A DNA stretch of 64,000 bases, from NCBI GenBank assembly GCA_002964805.2, contig PUDQ02000023.1:92432-156431 (forward strand), written 5' to 3'. This document shows, in pieces, positions 12,901 to 23,799 of this stretch. The position numbers and the translations under genes were made by a program. The first letter of the stretch is position 1, and every line of letters begins with the position of its first letter. The notes beneath the pieces are model-generated. The model was not told the DNA's origin. It did no database searches and saw nothing but the letters and a program-made list of their open reading frames with translations. Source of the DNA: Trametes villosa. Its lineage: Eukaryota; Basidiomycota; Agaricomycetes; Polyporales; Polyporaceae.

Positions 12901-13194
12901 GCTCGCTGACATGCGTGGTTTGCGCGTTTTCTCTTCGTAGCATTTCACGTCTATGCTCGTACGTCTAGAGTTCCTCTTGGGCGCAGCCCAGCGCACGCCT
13001 GGCGCTGTCTGTGAGCGACCGTGCTCACGCCTTTCTTTCTTCTAGGATATCAAGGCGACGCAGGCGATTATTATCAACGGTGCGCAGTTTCGCGAGCGTG
13101 CGCCATCTTCCCTCTCAAGTCTGACAAAATCTGTCCTGCGTTAGTCGGCGAGGCGATCATGCGCCAGCACCTCACGAAGATCGGTCTTGCATAA
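9945..13194 (+). CDS. Divergent heterotrimeric G-protein alpha subunit
   Basis: Fourteen exons chain in frame to 459 residues: 9945-10019, 10074-10119, 10419-11049, 11142-11194, 11261-11370, 11446-11454, 11529-11559, 11910-11953, 12219-12332, 12415-12464, 12740-12854, 12941-12958, 13046-13079, 13145-13194. The P-loop reads GQAESGKST where canonical G-alpha has GAGESGKST. Switch I is RLQTIGV, with the Arg and Mg-binding Thr kept. Switch II is DVGGARGQRHAW, so the catalytic Gln is replaced by Ala. NKTD is present, but the last guanine-binding motif (TCAT) reads TSML. The helical domain carries a Gly/Ser-rich insertion near residue 110. The N-terminus (MPKRRSP) has no myristoylation glycine. It belongs to the expanded, atypical G-alpha class known in mushrooms. 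GTP hydrolysis is probably slow or altered, which is an inference from the missing Gln. Confidence 0.93.
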
Positions 13195-13790
13195 TCCGCC
13201 GCACTCCCTGCCTGCCGTCGTTCGCCCATCTCGCTCTCACGCAACTTTCTCGACACGATGTACTTTACTGTACTTTAACTCATTCACTGTATCGTGCGGC
13301 TTTCACTCCTGTGATATGACGTGTGATCTGTAGGGATTGAGCGCGCACTGTGCTGGGAGCGTTCGCTTGCCACACGCGCGCGCCAATGCCCCTCGTGGTT
13401 TCCTTCAGATACGCACCCCGTCTGCGGCACTGCATGGTTGCGGCATCGAAGAAGTGCGTGAGCGGCCGTTGTCCGCTCGAGTACCGATTTTGAGCGGCTG
13501 ATTTTCACGCACCAGCATCCAGGGGAACTCAAAGTGGTACATCGGCTCCCTTCAGAAGCTGCAAGTCTCCCCAAGAACTGCCCTCAAAACGTTCTGCGGT
13601 GGAGTGAAGGGGTCTAGGCTGAGATAAAGATAGGTCTCGTGTCATCGCATCGCCGTTGTTGTCGGTCACCTTTCCGTACTGTGCTGCCGGAGCCCCGTAA
13701 TCGAAGCTGTCCAAGCCCACCACGTGCATGAGGCGAGTCACCACCTATATGTACCAACTAGTTCCCTCGGCTTGCAGACTCTCCGACGAC

Positions 13791-16700
13791 ATGCCTGTCG
13801 AGGCTTCCAAGGCTCTAGGCGACTCTCCTCGCACAGTGAATGCCCCAGCTGGAACCAGCTCTGCACACACAACTACCGGTCTGGAACAACAGTTGAACCA
13901 ACTCGGTGAGCGTTGCATGCCGTGCTTTATCTGTGCAACGCGCTGAAACCCCTCAAGAGGACGGGGTACGCCCGTACGTAGCAGCAGCGTCGAGCAAAGA
14001 TGCCCTCGAGGTGTTCTCTGCTGTGAAAACAGCTGTAGAAAGCTTTGCCCAAACCGGCACGGTGCTCCTTTCCGTCTTAGAAGAAGTGGCGAAGGCCCAT
14101 CCTTTCATACAAGGTCAGCACTCCCATAATCACCCAGCATGAGCACCAACAATTACATCGATGTTTTGTCGTTGGTTTGAAGTTGCCTTGCTACCCTTCA
14201 AGGCCGCGCTGAAGCTCGAGCTGACGCGCCGGGAGAACGACGAAAAGATTTTGGCGCTAAATGCAACGATGTACGATATGATGTCCGTATTGACGCTGTA
14301 AGTATTCGTTCTCAATCTACGACCGTGCCTTATCACACGAAGCCCGCAGCTTGCTAGACACTAATGGCACCAACAACAACGCCACCGGCGGGCGATCGAT
14401 CGAAAGTCGTCTTAAGCACCGCCTAGTAGCTGTCGCTAGGTCCATAGGCTCCTGCGCCAAGGTCTGCGACACGTATCGCAAGCGAAGTCTTGCCAGTGAG
14501 TCGTCTCGTGAAATTACGCAGCATATTGGTCTTTAAAATGCCGTTGGTGATAGTCAAGATCTTCACGAGCTTGCAGTGGAAGGCGAAGTTCACGCAAATC
14601 GCAGAGGAGTTCATGGAGCACAAAGGTCGCATCCAGCTTGAACTTCAAATATACAGCACCATCGGTGTCAAGGCTCTACTCAATGAGTTCGCAATCATCA
14701 AACCGGTCATGGACATGGTTTTCGAACAAATGCAGTCCCCACGGGAGCGCGATTTGTCTAACCTAGTTTCTAGTAATCCCGGCAGTCCAGACCAGGCCTT
14801 AGCCAACAACAGTCTCCTTAAGGAAGTCGTCGATCGTGGAGAGGCTTTTCCTGTGGGCGGCAACGATACCGCTCGCAGCCAGTTGGATACCCCCCTTACG
14901 CTCCTCACGCAAGACGAAGTGAACAAGGACTTGGATAGTGTCCTGCAGGAAAACCGATTCTTCGAGCAGAAATTCAACGCCATGCAGATGCTGCTCGAAG
15001 AAGTGCAATTTACGGTCAGACACGCATCCGCCGGGGACCATGGCCCACTCCAACCAGGCTGGCATGAACGAATAGTTGACGAGGTGAGCAACGCTTGCAA
15101 AGCCTTTGTCAGTAAACTCATCACTGAACTGTACTCGACTCGGATCTAGGATATCCAGAAGATATGGCAAGCTATGGCAAGCTGTTTCAGCCCTGACGTC
15201 TTTTTTTGCCCGCTGATGAACGAGAACTCGTAATAACTCACCGTGACTTAGGAATGGAAGCGCAGCGTTGAGGCCAAGGACTTAGTGCTTGCCATCCACG
15301 ATTACTTCACGGACAAGGAGTGGTACCTTGTTCCCGAGTCCCCCGGTTCGACGAGCGTTCCTGAAGAGTCCATGACATCGTTGCCCACGCTCACGAGCTC
15401 CGAGGAGGCCTCGGTCGACGAGGAGTGGGCGATAAAGTACATCACCGTTTCTTGCATTCAACCTCTCCTCGAGGCGATCGATGGCGACGGATCCTCGTTG
15501 GTTGACGTGAGGGAGATCAATACGTTCACCTCGGCGCGTCCTTCGGGCTGGGGGTGAGTGGTATTGTATAACCGTGGCTGCCGATCTTCTATACTGAGGA
15601 GTGGTGTTAGCTTGCCACGCTGGATCGCCTATTGGACATGCGGTAAGGCCGCATGCGGCCACTGAGGAGATGCAATTCAGACTAACTGTTCACAGGGTTC
15701 GAGATGACCTTTCAATGGTACCATCGCCGTCTTTGCGCCCAACTCGCGAAGCTCCAAGCCCAGTCAGCCCTTGTGCTCCCTTGTAACGGAGGGCTCATCA
15801 GGGAGTTCATGATGTCTCGGCAGGTCTCCTTCGTGCAGATGCTCCTCTCGGGTTTACGAATGAGCGAGCGATGGACGCGCAAGGACCTCAGCTGGGATAG
15901 CGTCTTCGCCAACTTCAAGGATTACGTTGTCGACAACGAGCGCCAGCTTCACAAGAGGCTGTGCAGAGTGAGCTACTTGATCGACGAGGTCAATACGCTG
16001 AAGAATCTGATTGCTGTAGATGAACGGCCCGAGACAGTACGTATTCCTATCTTGTTGTCGGCAGTTACTCAAGGAGAGTGCATCAGTATCTCCTCCCCGT
16101 CGCATTTCTTCTCCTCCGGAGAGCCCTCGACATCGTTCAACAGGCGTCTGAAGTGGTCCTGCACCATGAAGAGCTTCTCGTTATTCAGCAATCTATACAT
16201 ATCCTGGCGGAAGCTACCACGGAGCGCGTTGCCTCCCTACAAGGTACGTACACGACTTTACCACACTAGACGAGAGCTTACACCAACTTACACATGTGAT
16301 ACAGCGATGTCGAGGATGCCGGGCCAGAACGGTGCGGGGCGTCTCGCATACTTCTCCTTCGGTCTGGTAAGCTCGCCGGTGGTGATTCATCCCGCCGACT
16401 CCCTACGACTCACGCTGCCAAGTATGCGTATACCTTACCAGAAACAGCGGCTACGAGCATCTTCTGGGAGAAGATTCCCACGGACGACTTCGCCGGTTTG
16501 ACGACCTTCGGCTCCGGGCCACTGGGGCAGAATACTCCTATCCAGGTGGAGTTGAACATCCGAGATGACACCTGCGTCGAACCCCCCTTGTGTTACGGGC
16601 CTCAGGTCGAAGAGACGGACGGCATCCTCGCCGACCATCCCGAGACAGGTGTCGCTGTGGACAAGGCGTCTAACGACATGACTCAGATGTCGGTAGGCGT

Positions 16701-17942
16701 CGTGGGCGGGACACTGCCAGTGGGCTCCTCACAACCTGTCACCTCCGACCTCCACCACCATTGCACGCAGCGCGATCGATACATCTCGTTGTACAACAGA
16801 CATTCCCGCGGTGGACACAGGCTTGAACCCCACGAGGAGAGCGAGTTCGGGAAGCTGCTGTCGGATACCCCCCCGGAGGTCCTTCGCCTGTGGAACGCGA
16901 TACGTATGCCCCGGTTGAGACGAGAGATCGTGCAATAGTGAGAGTTTCGTAGTTGTGTGCCCCTGTGGCTGTTAATGACCGCCGAGGCTAGCTATCACAG
17001 CTGCAAGGAATGCCGCTCCCACTCCTTCACCGGCAGTCTACTCGAAGTTTGGGTCGACCTTCATCTATCTTCGTTGCCCACCTGCGACAATTTCTCGGGT
17101 CCACGGGACCGATCGTGGCTGGGAACATATGACCTATGCTTCGAGTGCTTCTCAACGAAGGCGTACAGGAAGAGCAGGTCGCCGCACACCGTCATACAGA
17201 TCCGGGCACCGAGGATGCGCATGTACCTATTGTCAAGCTTCGACAAGGCGAAGAGTATACAATCTCGAGCCCCATCTCCCGGCAATCGCTCGTCGGGCAA
17301 TGGTCCGCCTTCCTGCGCTGATTGCCAGGGCACTATCACTCCCCAGCAATCGCACTGGCTCTGCTTGGACTGTCGAGGTGAGTGTTTCATGCGCGGTCTC
17401 AACGACGTCTTTGAACACCCCGGCATGCAGCTCACACCGCTATATGTATCGAATGTAACTCCCGCGTCGAGCGGGAGAAGCCGTGGCTTCTGCAGCGTCG
17501 ACCGGATGATAGAGACGCTCACAAATGGGGGCATACGCTCGTCCTCGTATCAGGAGTTGAACACGACTCTGCGCCACCTTGCCCCAGCAAACCGCTCTCG
17601 GGCGAAGATCAGCTCTCGCTCTTACACACCAAGCTCGACCAGCTAGCGGCGAAGGTCGATACTTGTTTGGCGAGGTTGGACGCGGGCTTGGGTAGGATTG
17701 AGGCTGTACTGATCGCGCCTTTGGAAGGCGGGGATGGACCGGAGAGAGCTGAGGCCATCGGGGGTGGGACGATTACAGAGGTTGCCAGAGTTACGGACGC
17801 CGTGACGGAGCCTACGCGCCCGGAGGAAGAGGGTCAGATCTCGGCGGAAGTAGTCGGCGGTGAGGTAGCCATCGAGATGACACCACAGGACACCGATGAG
17901 GGCTCTTCTTGCATGTGTACAAGTTGTTGCTGTATAGCTTGA
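13791..17942 (+). CDS. EF-hand and ZZ-type zinc-finger protein
   Basis: About 14 exons join to roughly 1,130 residues. The start ATG at 13791 follows an in-frame upstream stretch, so it is the likely but not certain start. The N-terminal half is an all-helical region (from EVFSAVKTAVESFAQ) resembling the helical-bundle domains at the front of fungal STAND/MLKL-like proteins. Around residue 470 comes an EF-hand-like loop (DGDGSSLVDVREI), followed by PRWIAYWTCGFEM. The C-terminal third has two Cys-rich segments. The first starts YYHSCKECRSHSF and includes YDLCFECF. The second (CADCQ, HWLCLDCR, AICIECN) fits a ZZ finger after removal of the 17378-17430 intron. The tail is CMCTSCCCIA, a possible acylation site. 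One junction near 15177-15251 is ambiguous: GT donor at 15198 or GC donor at 15177, both in frame. Function is unknown; Ca2+ binding and protein scaffolding are inferred from the domains. Confidence 0.82.
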
Positions 17943-18244
17943 TTTCGTTGGTCTGGTTCAGCGTTCTGGAGACTCCTTTTCCAAGATGTACTATACGCTT
18001 ACTTCTTGAGGATAACCGATGATTTCGTGGCATTGCTCAACGTTCCAGCGCTACAGCATTTGCTTCTACTCACGTCTGACGGAGTGTCCACTCGGCGGAG
18101 ATCTATGCTCAGAGCAAGACGAGGAATTCAAGACGAAAGGTGCAAAAGTACAATACGCGATCTACGTACAACATATTACTTTCTTCTAATAGCTAGATAC
18201 AGCCAGGCGGTCCCCAGGGTGCGCGCATCCTACCCACTCGCGAT

Positions 18245-20745
18245 CTAGTCCACATCCATCTCCGCGGGGCCGTTGTCCGCCTTCGCGCCCTCGGGCTTCG
18301 GCGTCTCCTGGCCCGTCTTGGGGGTCTCCGTGCCCGGCGTGCCCGTGGACTCGACCTTGGGCTTGGGCTTGGGCTTGGTGAGGATGGGCGTCGCGAAGTA
18401 GACGATCTCGTCCTTCTTCTTGAGCACGTCCGCGGCGGTGAACGCGGGGTCGACGTTCTTCGGGCGCTCGCTCTGGCGCGCGACCTGATCGTCGAGCCAC
18501 TTCTGGATCGTCGCGACGCGCTCGACGATCGCCTGCTTGTCCGTGTCCGCGATGTGCGCGAAGCGCTCCTCGCCGCCCGTCGCCTGCGCGAGGTAGCCGT
18601 TGAGCGCGGCGCGCAGCTCGCTCACGACGCGCGTGCGCGCCTCCGCCTCCTTGTACCGGTTGATGACCGGGTCCGCGAGCGCGTGGAGCGCGTCGATGCG
18701 CTGCACGTACACGGACTTGGTCGCGTCCTCGCCCTCCTCCGAGTACAGCCAGTCCTCCGCGTCCTGCAGCGCGGCCTTGATCTGCTCCTTCTCCGCGGCC
18801 TGCACGTACGGCGCGTAGCGCTCGTCGAGGCGCGAGCGCGTGTCGTACACGAACTCCTCGAGCGCGTTCTTGCGCTCCTCGGTGTCCATCACGAGCTTGT
18901 CCGCCGCGTACATCTGCGCCTCGAGCTCCTTGAACTGCTCGACCACGGAGGGGTCGAGGTTCGTCGCGCTCCAGACGAACGGCACGTCCTTCTTCTTGAC
19001 GACCTTCTTCTTCTTCGGCGGCTGCGGCTCCGCGCCCTCCGCGCCGTCGACCTGCATCGGCGCCGCGGCCTCCTCGCGCTCCTCGACCTCCTCCGTGTAC
19101 GCGGCCTCGAACGAGAGCACGCCGTTCGCGTTGAGGCGCGTCTTGACCTTCACGACCGCGTAGTCGCCGTTCGGCTGCGGCTCGACCGCCTTCGCGGTGA
19201 ACTTCGCGATCCAGGGGTTGATGCCGCCGGGGAGCGCGGCGGGCTCCGCGTACGCGGCCTCGATGTCGAACGCGCTCTTGCGGTAGAAGGTGAGCACCTT
19301 CGTGGACGGGATGCCGTTCCCGCGCGGGAAGACGACGAGCTCGGTGTCCTCGTCCTCGGGCTGGCGCTCCCACGAGACCTTGACGGGGTACGGCGCGATG
19401 TCGTGGATGGAGAAGTCGCGGACGCGGAAGACGGGCGAGAGCATCGCGCACGCGAACGTCGCGCCGCGCGCGGCGGCCTCGTCCTGGTTGAGCGTCGTCG
19501 AGAGCGCCTTGCCGGCGAAGACGGCCTCGATCTTGCGGCGCACGGCGGGGATGCGCGTGCAGCCGCCGACGAGCTCGACCGCGTCGATCTGCTCGAGCGT
19601 GAGGCCCGAGTCCGCGAGCGCCTGCTGCAGCGGCGCCTCGAGGCGGTTCAGGACGGGCGCGATCAGCTCCTCGTACTCCTCGCGCGTGAGGCGGGACGTG
19701 GCGTCGATGTCGTTCATGATCGACTCGACGTTGAGCGGCGCCTCGGCGTTGGCGGAGAGCACCTTCTTGACCTTGTCGCAGCCGGCGGAGAGGCGGAAGA
19801 TCGCCTTGGGGTTCGAGAGCACGTCGATCTTGTACTTGTCCTTGAACTCGGTCGCGAAGTGCTGGAGGAGGGCGTAGTCGATGTCGCGGCCGCCGACATG
19901 GCGGTCGTACGCCGTGCTCTTCACCGCAAGCTGGCCCTTGGAGAAGGCGACGACGGAGACGGAGGCGGAGGAGTGGCCGACGTCGACGAAGACGACGTGC
20001 CGCGGGTTCTCGGGCTCGGGGAGGTCGGACTTGGTGATGCCGTAGCCGAGGGCGACGGCGGTGGTGTCGTTGATCAGCCGGAGGGGGTTGAGGCCGGCGA
20101 TCTGGGCGGCGTCGAGGAGGGCGCGGCGCTGGACGTCGGTGTACCAGCCGGGGACGGTGATCACGACGTCGGAGACGCCGTTCTTGAGCTCGTTCGCGGC
20201 GATGTCGCGCAGCTTGGTGAGGTACATGGCGGTGATCTGGGTGGCAGAGAAGACCTTTTGCTCGCCGAGGTAGTTGACCTAGCGCGGGGTTAACACACGA
20301 CGCCGGTCCACGGACAAGGGAGCACGCACCTGTGCGCCGACGGTGCCGTTCGCGTCGACGAGCTTGACGTGGGTGAATTTTGCCTCGACATCCTTGATCT
20401 CAGGGTCGGAGACGGTGCGTCCGAGGAGACGCTTGAGGGAGCCGACGGTGTTCTTGAAGTTGGAGATCTCGAGGGTCTTTGCGGACTCGCCGATCGAGCG
20501 TTGCCGCGGGCCAAACGAAACGAGAGAACTAGAGTGGGTGTAAGTGCATACATCCAGGCTCGCAATGCGTAGGGTACGCACGGGGTTTGGCGATTGGAGA
20601 CCTCGTTGATGATGATGTCTATGCCGCGGTGTCTCGCGACACCAATCTGCGCATACAGTCAGATATCGATGCGTGCGCGCGGGGGGTCGGCGGTTGTGCT
20701 GACCTTGCTGTGAAGCGCACCGAAATCGATGCCGACGACGGACAT
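18245..20745 (-). CDS. SSE1: Hsp110/Sse1-type Hsp70-family chaperone
   Basis: Four exons (20745-20704, 20646-20582, 20528-20330, 20278-18245) give 779 residues. The start MSVVGIDFGALHSK is the classic phosphate-1 motif of the Hsp70/Hsp110 nucleotide-binding domain. Further family marks are GIDIIINEVSNRQTPS, NDTTAVALGYGI, VFVDVGHSS and LVGGCTRIPAV. The C-terminal half has an acidic/basic linker (PPKKKKVVKKKDVPF) inserted in the substrate-binding region. It ends in a Pro/Lys/Thr-rich disordered tail closing AEMDVD, not EEVD, as expected for Hsp110. Sse1 acts in the cytosol as nucleotide-exchange factor for Hsp70 and holds unfolded clients. A heat-shock-element-like site lies about 160 nt upstream. 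The gene is complete, and assignment to Sse1 rests on length and insert pattern. Confidence 0.95.
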
Positions 20746-20902
20746 GGCGTTCGTATAGTCGTGAGGGGGTGAGGGAGGGTGGGGGTCGTAAGAGAGCGTG
20801 CAGGATCGATTGGGCAGTGGGCTGCTCCTCGCCACCCGTCCGTGCTTTTACGCGCCCAAAATTTGGTGCGCGCCAGATTGACGCGCTCCCGTTTCGGGCA
20901 TG

Positions 20903-20915
20903 TTCTCGAGCCTTC
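20903..20915 (-). promoter_or_regulatory. Heat-shock-element-like site upstream of hsp110
   Basis: The 13 bases read TTCTCGAGCCTTC, which is TTCnnGAGnnTTC. This matches the alternating TTC/GAA heat-shock element with one mismatch (GAG for GAA). More TTC triplets follow within 15 nt. It lies about 160 nt upstream of the Hsp110 start codon, a sensible distance for Hsf1 control. The match is short and could be chance in a C/T-rich promoter. Confidence 0.35.
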
Positions 20916-21103
20916 CGCCTTCTTCGCTCGGCCACGCACTCAACGCACCCCTCCATCGATCCAACGTAAGAGAGCCGACGTGCTCGCCCAGGAGGAGGAC
21001 ACGCCTTGGCTCGCAGCACCACGCTTTGTATTATGGACACGCGCATATCGCCCCGAGTAAGTAGTTTTCCTAGTAATACAGCTGCTTCTGCGTCTATCTA
21101 CTT

Positions 21104-23310
21104 CTACACCTGCCCGCTCGGGCCAACCGCGCCCGTCGTGTTCGCCGCATTCTCGATGGGCTTCATCGCCGGGAACAGCAGCACCTCCTTGATGTCTGCC
21201 AGCCAAGCCCGTCAGGAGGTGAAGCCAAGCACGTAGCCGTAAGAACTTACTCGTCGAGTCGGTGAGGAACATCACGAGGCGGTCAATGCCGATACCCCAG
21301 CCGCCCGTAGGCGGAAGTCCGTGCTCGAGCCTGCGGAAGACGTTAGCTATGCGAATGTAATGACATCAATGAACACGTACGCGTCGATGAACGTTTCGTC
21401 GATGCCCTGAGCCTCGTCGTCGCCCTGCTCCTTCTGCCTCGACTGTCGTAGATATTCTTTCAGCATAAAGTCTATCTCGAATGAGCATGAATAGACGTAC
21501 TTGCTCCTCGAAGCGCAGGCGCTGCTCGAACGGATCGTTCAACTCCGTGTATGCGTTGCAGAACTCCTTTCCGCACATGAAACCCTCGAACCGCTCGCAC
21601 AGTCCGGGTCGCGAGCGGTGGTACTTCGCCAATGGCGACATCACCTGCGGGTGGCCGACTAGAGTCGCTGTCAGCTACGAAACTCTCGTGGTACCGTAAG
21701 ACAAACTTACCAATGAAGGCAGGAGAGATGCACAGAGGCTCGATGAACTCTCCGACGAGCTTGTCGAGCAAACGCGCGTTTGTCCTCGGTTCACTGCACT
21801 CGACGTTGTGCTGTCTGAAAGTCAGTACTCTACGATTTCTGGCAGCACCGATCACCGCACCTTCTTGCAGAGCTCGCGGAGGAACTGGTTCGCCTCCTCC
21901 GTGTGCAGCGTCTCGCTCGGGGGGAACGTCACCCCGAGCTTCTCCTCGAGCGTGCCGATCATGTCATACCGCGGCCACGGCCGCTGGAACTCGAGCGTGT
22001 ACACCTTGTCGCTGCCCTTGCCCTCGGGGTGGTACTCGAGCGTCGTCTTCCCGCCCGTGAGGTACTTGACCATGCCCTCGACGAGGGACTCGGTGAGGTC
22101 CATGATGTCGTACATGTCCGCGTACGCCATGTAGAACTCGCAGATCGTGAACTCGGGGTTGTGCGTCAGGTCGATGCCCTCGTTCCGGAACACGCGCCCG
22201 ATCTCGTACACGCGCTCGAGCCCGCCGACGACGAGCTCCTTGAGGTACAGCTCGGGCGCGATGCGCAGGTACAAATCCAAGTCCAGGTCGTTGTGGTGCG
22301 TCACGAACGGCTTCGCGGTCGCGCCGCCCGCGATCATGCTCGTCATCGGCGTCTCGACCTCGAGGAAGCCGAGGTTGTCGAGGAAGCGGCGCACGTAGTT
22401 GATGATGCGCGAGCGCGTCACGAAGATCCGGCGCGTGTCCTCGTTGAGGATGAGGTCGAGGTAGCGCTTGCGGTAGCGCGTCTCCTGGTCCTTGAGCCCG
22501 AAGTGCGCGGACGGGAGCTGGTGCAGGTTCGGCGCGAGGAGGATCATTTGGGAGGGCGCGATCGAGAGCTCGCCCTTCTTCGTGCGCGAGGGCGTGCCGA
22601 CGACGCCGACGATGTCGCCGCGGCGGAAGTGCTCGTGCGTCGCGACGAAGCCCTCGGGGTCCTTCGCGTCTCTGCACGCGCGACGTGTTCACGCTTGTAG
22701 TAATATGGGTACGTGACAGAGGGGACTTACTGCTTGTTCGCCATGATCTGCACCTTGGTGCCCTCGCCGTGGAGGTCATAGAAGCGCAGGTTCTGGCCGG
22801 ACGCGCGGACGTTGTGTATCCGGCCAGCGAGGTGCTCGACGACGCCGTCGAGCTTCTGGCCGGCGGCGATCTTGCCCTCGGGGCCGTACTTTTTGATGTA
22901 GTCGGAGATGGAGATGGAGACCTCGAACTTGTGGGGGTACGGGTTGGGCTCGTGGGTCTCCTTGAGCTTCTGGATCGCGCGCGAGCGGATCTCATAGTAT
23001 TGCTGGTACGCGCTGTGAGGAGAGGTGGGGTAGGTAAACGCAGCAGAGGGGACGTACGTTCGGAGAGAGGTTCTCCTCGTCCGCGGCGGAGCTTTTGGCA
23101 GCGGCAGCCGCGGCCTTCGGGGGCGCGGCAGCAGCCTTCTCAGCCTTGGCGGCCTCGATCTTGCGCTGCTTCTCGCGCCGCTTGAGCTCGCTAGGTCGCG
23201 CGATCCAGGTCAGGGAGCAATCAGCGGGCGAGGCGGGAAGGGGCGTACGTCTTGGAGATGAGCTCGCCCGTGACGGGGTCCTTGTGGGTGCCTGCGCCCT
23301 CGGTGGCCAT
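21104..23310 (-). CDS. KRS1: Cytosolic lysyl-tRNA synthetase (class II)
   Basis: This enzyme charges tRNA-Lys with lysine. It starts [18 protein letters not shown] Lys/Ala-rich N-terminal tRNA-binding extension ([18 protein letters not shown]) follows, then the anticodon-binding OB-fold ([36 protein letters not shown]). The class II catalytic core has motif 1 around [14 protein letters not shown], motif 2 [14 protein letters not shown] and motif 3 [15 protein letters not shown]. About eight exons are needed, including 23310-23249, 23190-23058, 23002-22731 and 22671-21861, the last of these carrying most of the core. The third exon must start after the second available AG (at 23003), giving LSPNQYYEIRS, which matches the family. 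Stop TAG is at 21106-21104. There is no mitochondrial presequence. It is divergently arranged with the gene at 23800. Confidence 0.96.
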
Positions 23311-23799
23311 CCTACGTGCGTGTGCGAGCGAGAGAGGAGGGGTAGGACGGGGTGGGTGAGGGCGGGTGAGGAGGAGAGCGGAAGATCGAAGGGAAATCAG
23401 TCTGTGCATCCACCCCTCCGCACTTTAACTTTTCGCAGCGATATTCGAGTCACGGCCCGTGGCAGGAGGGCGTGGAAAGCACCTCGACTGACTCAGCAGG
23501 TCTCACGGATACAGTCTGCATCACCCCCATTATAAAAGCTTACAGCGTCACGCGTTACGATACTAACAATACGGGCGGGCGATTGAAGGCGATAAGGAGC
23601 TGCGATGGATGGTCGATCTTCTCCTCCATTCCGTGTGTCCTGTGGCTCCTCCGTTTGTCTTTCTTCTCCTATCTTGTTCGCCGCCTCTGCACCCGCGATA
23701 CCTGCTGCGTAGGAGAGTGAAGCGTGCAAGCGAGAGGCACAGGGCGCCAGGAGAGCCGGCTGAGGTGTGCAAATATTTTGGCGGCTTGTGGACCCACAG
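23311..23799. promoter_or_regulatory. Shared divergent promoter region
   Basis: These 489 nt separate the start codons of lysyl-tRNA synthetase (-) and the Arg/Asp-rich protein (+), so they must hold both promoters. A TATAAAA sequence lies at 23530-23536. It is roughly 220-270 nt from either start codon, which is far for a core TATA box, so its role is uncertain. Confidence 0.45.

Noticed and set aside
18186..19451. 421-codon ORF on minus overlapping Hsp110 in another frame
   Set aside because: Out-of-frame reading of the real Hsp110 exon, with Arg/Ala/Gly-rich content.
18554..20293. 579-codon ORF on plus opposite Hsp110
   Set aside because: It is the antisense of the Hsp110 coding exon; high GC at third positions keeps the complement open. 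Composition is almost all Arg/Leu/Val/Asp/Glu.
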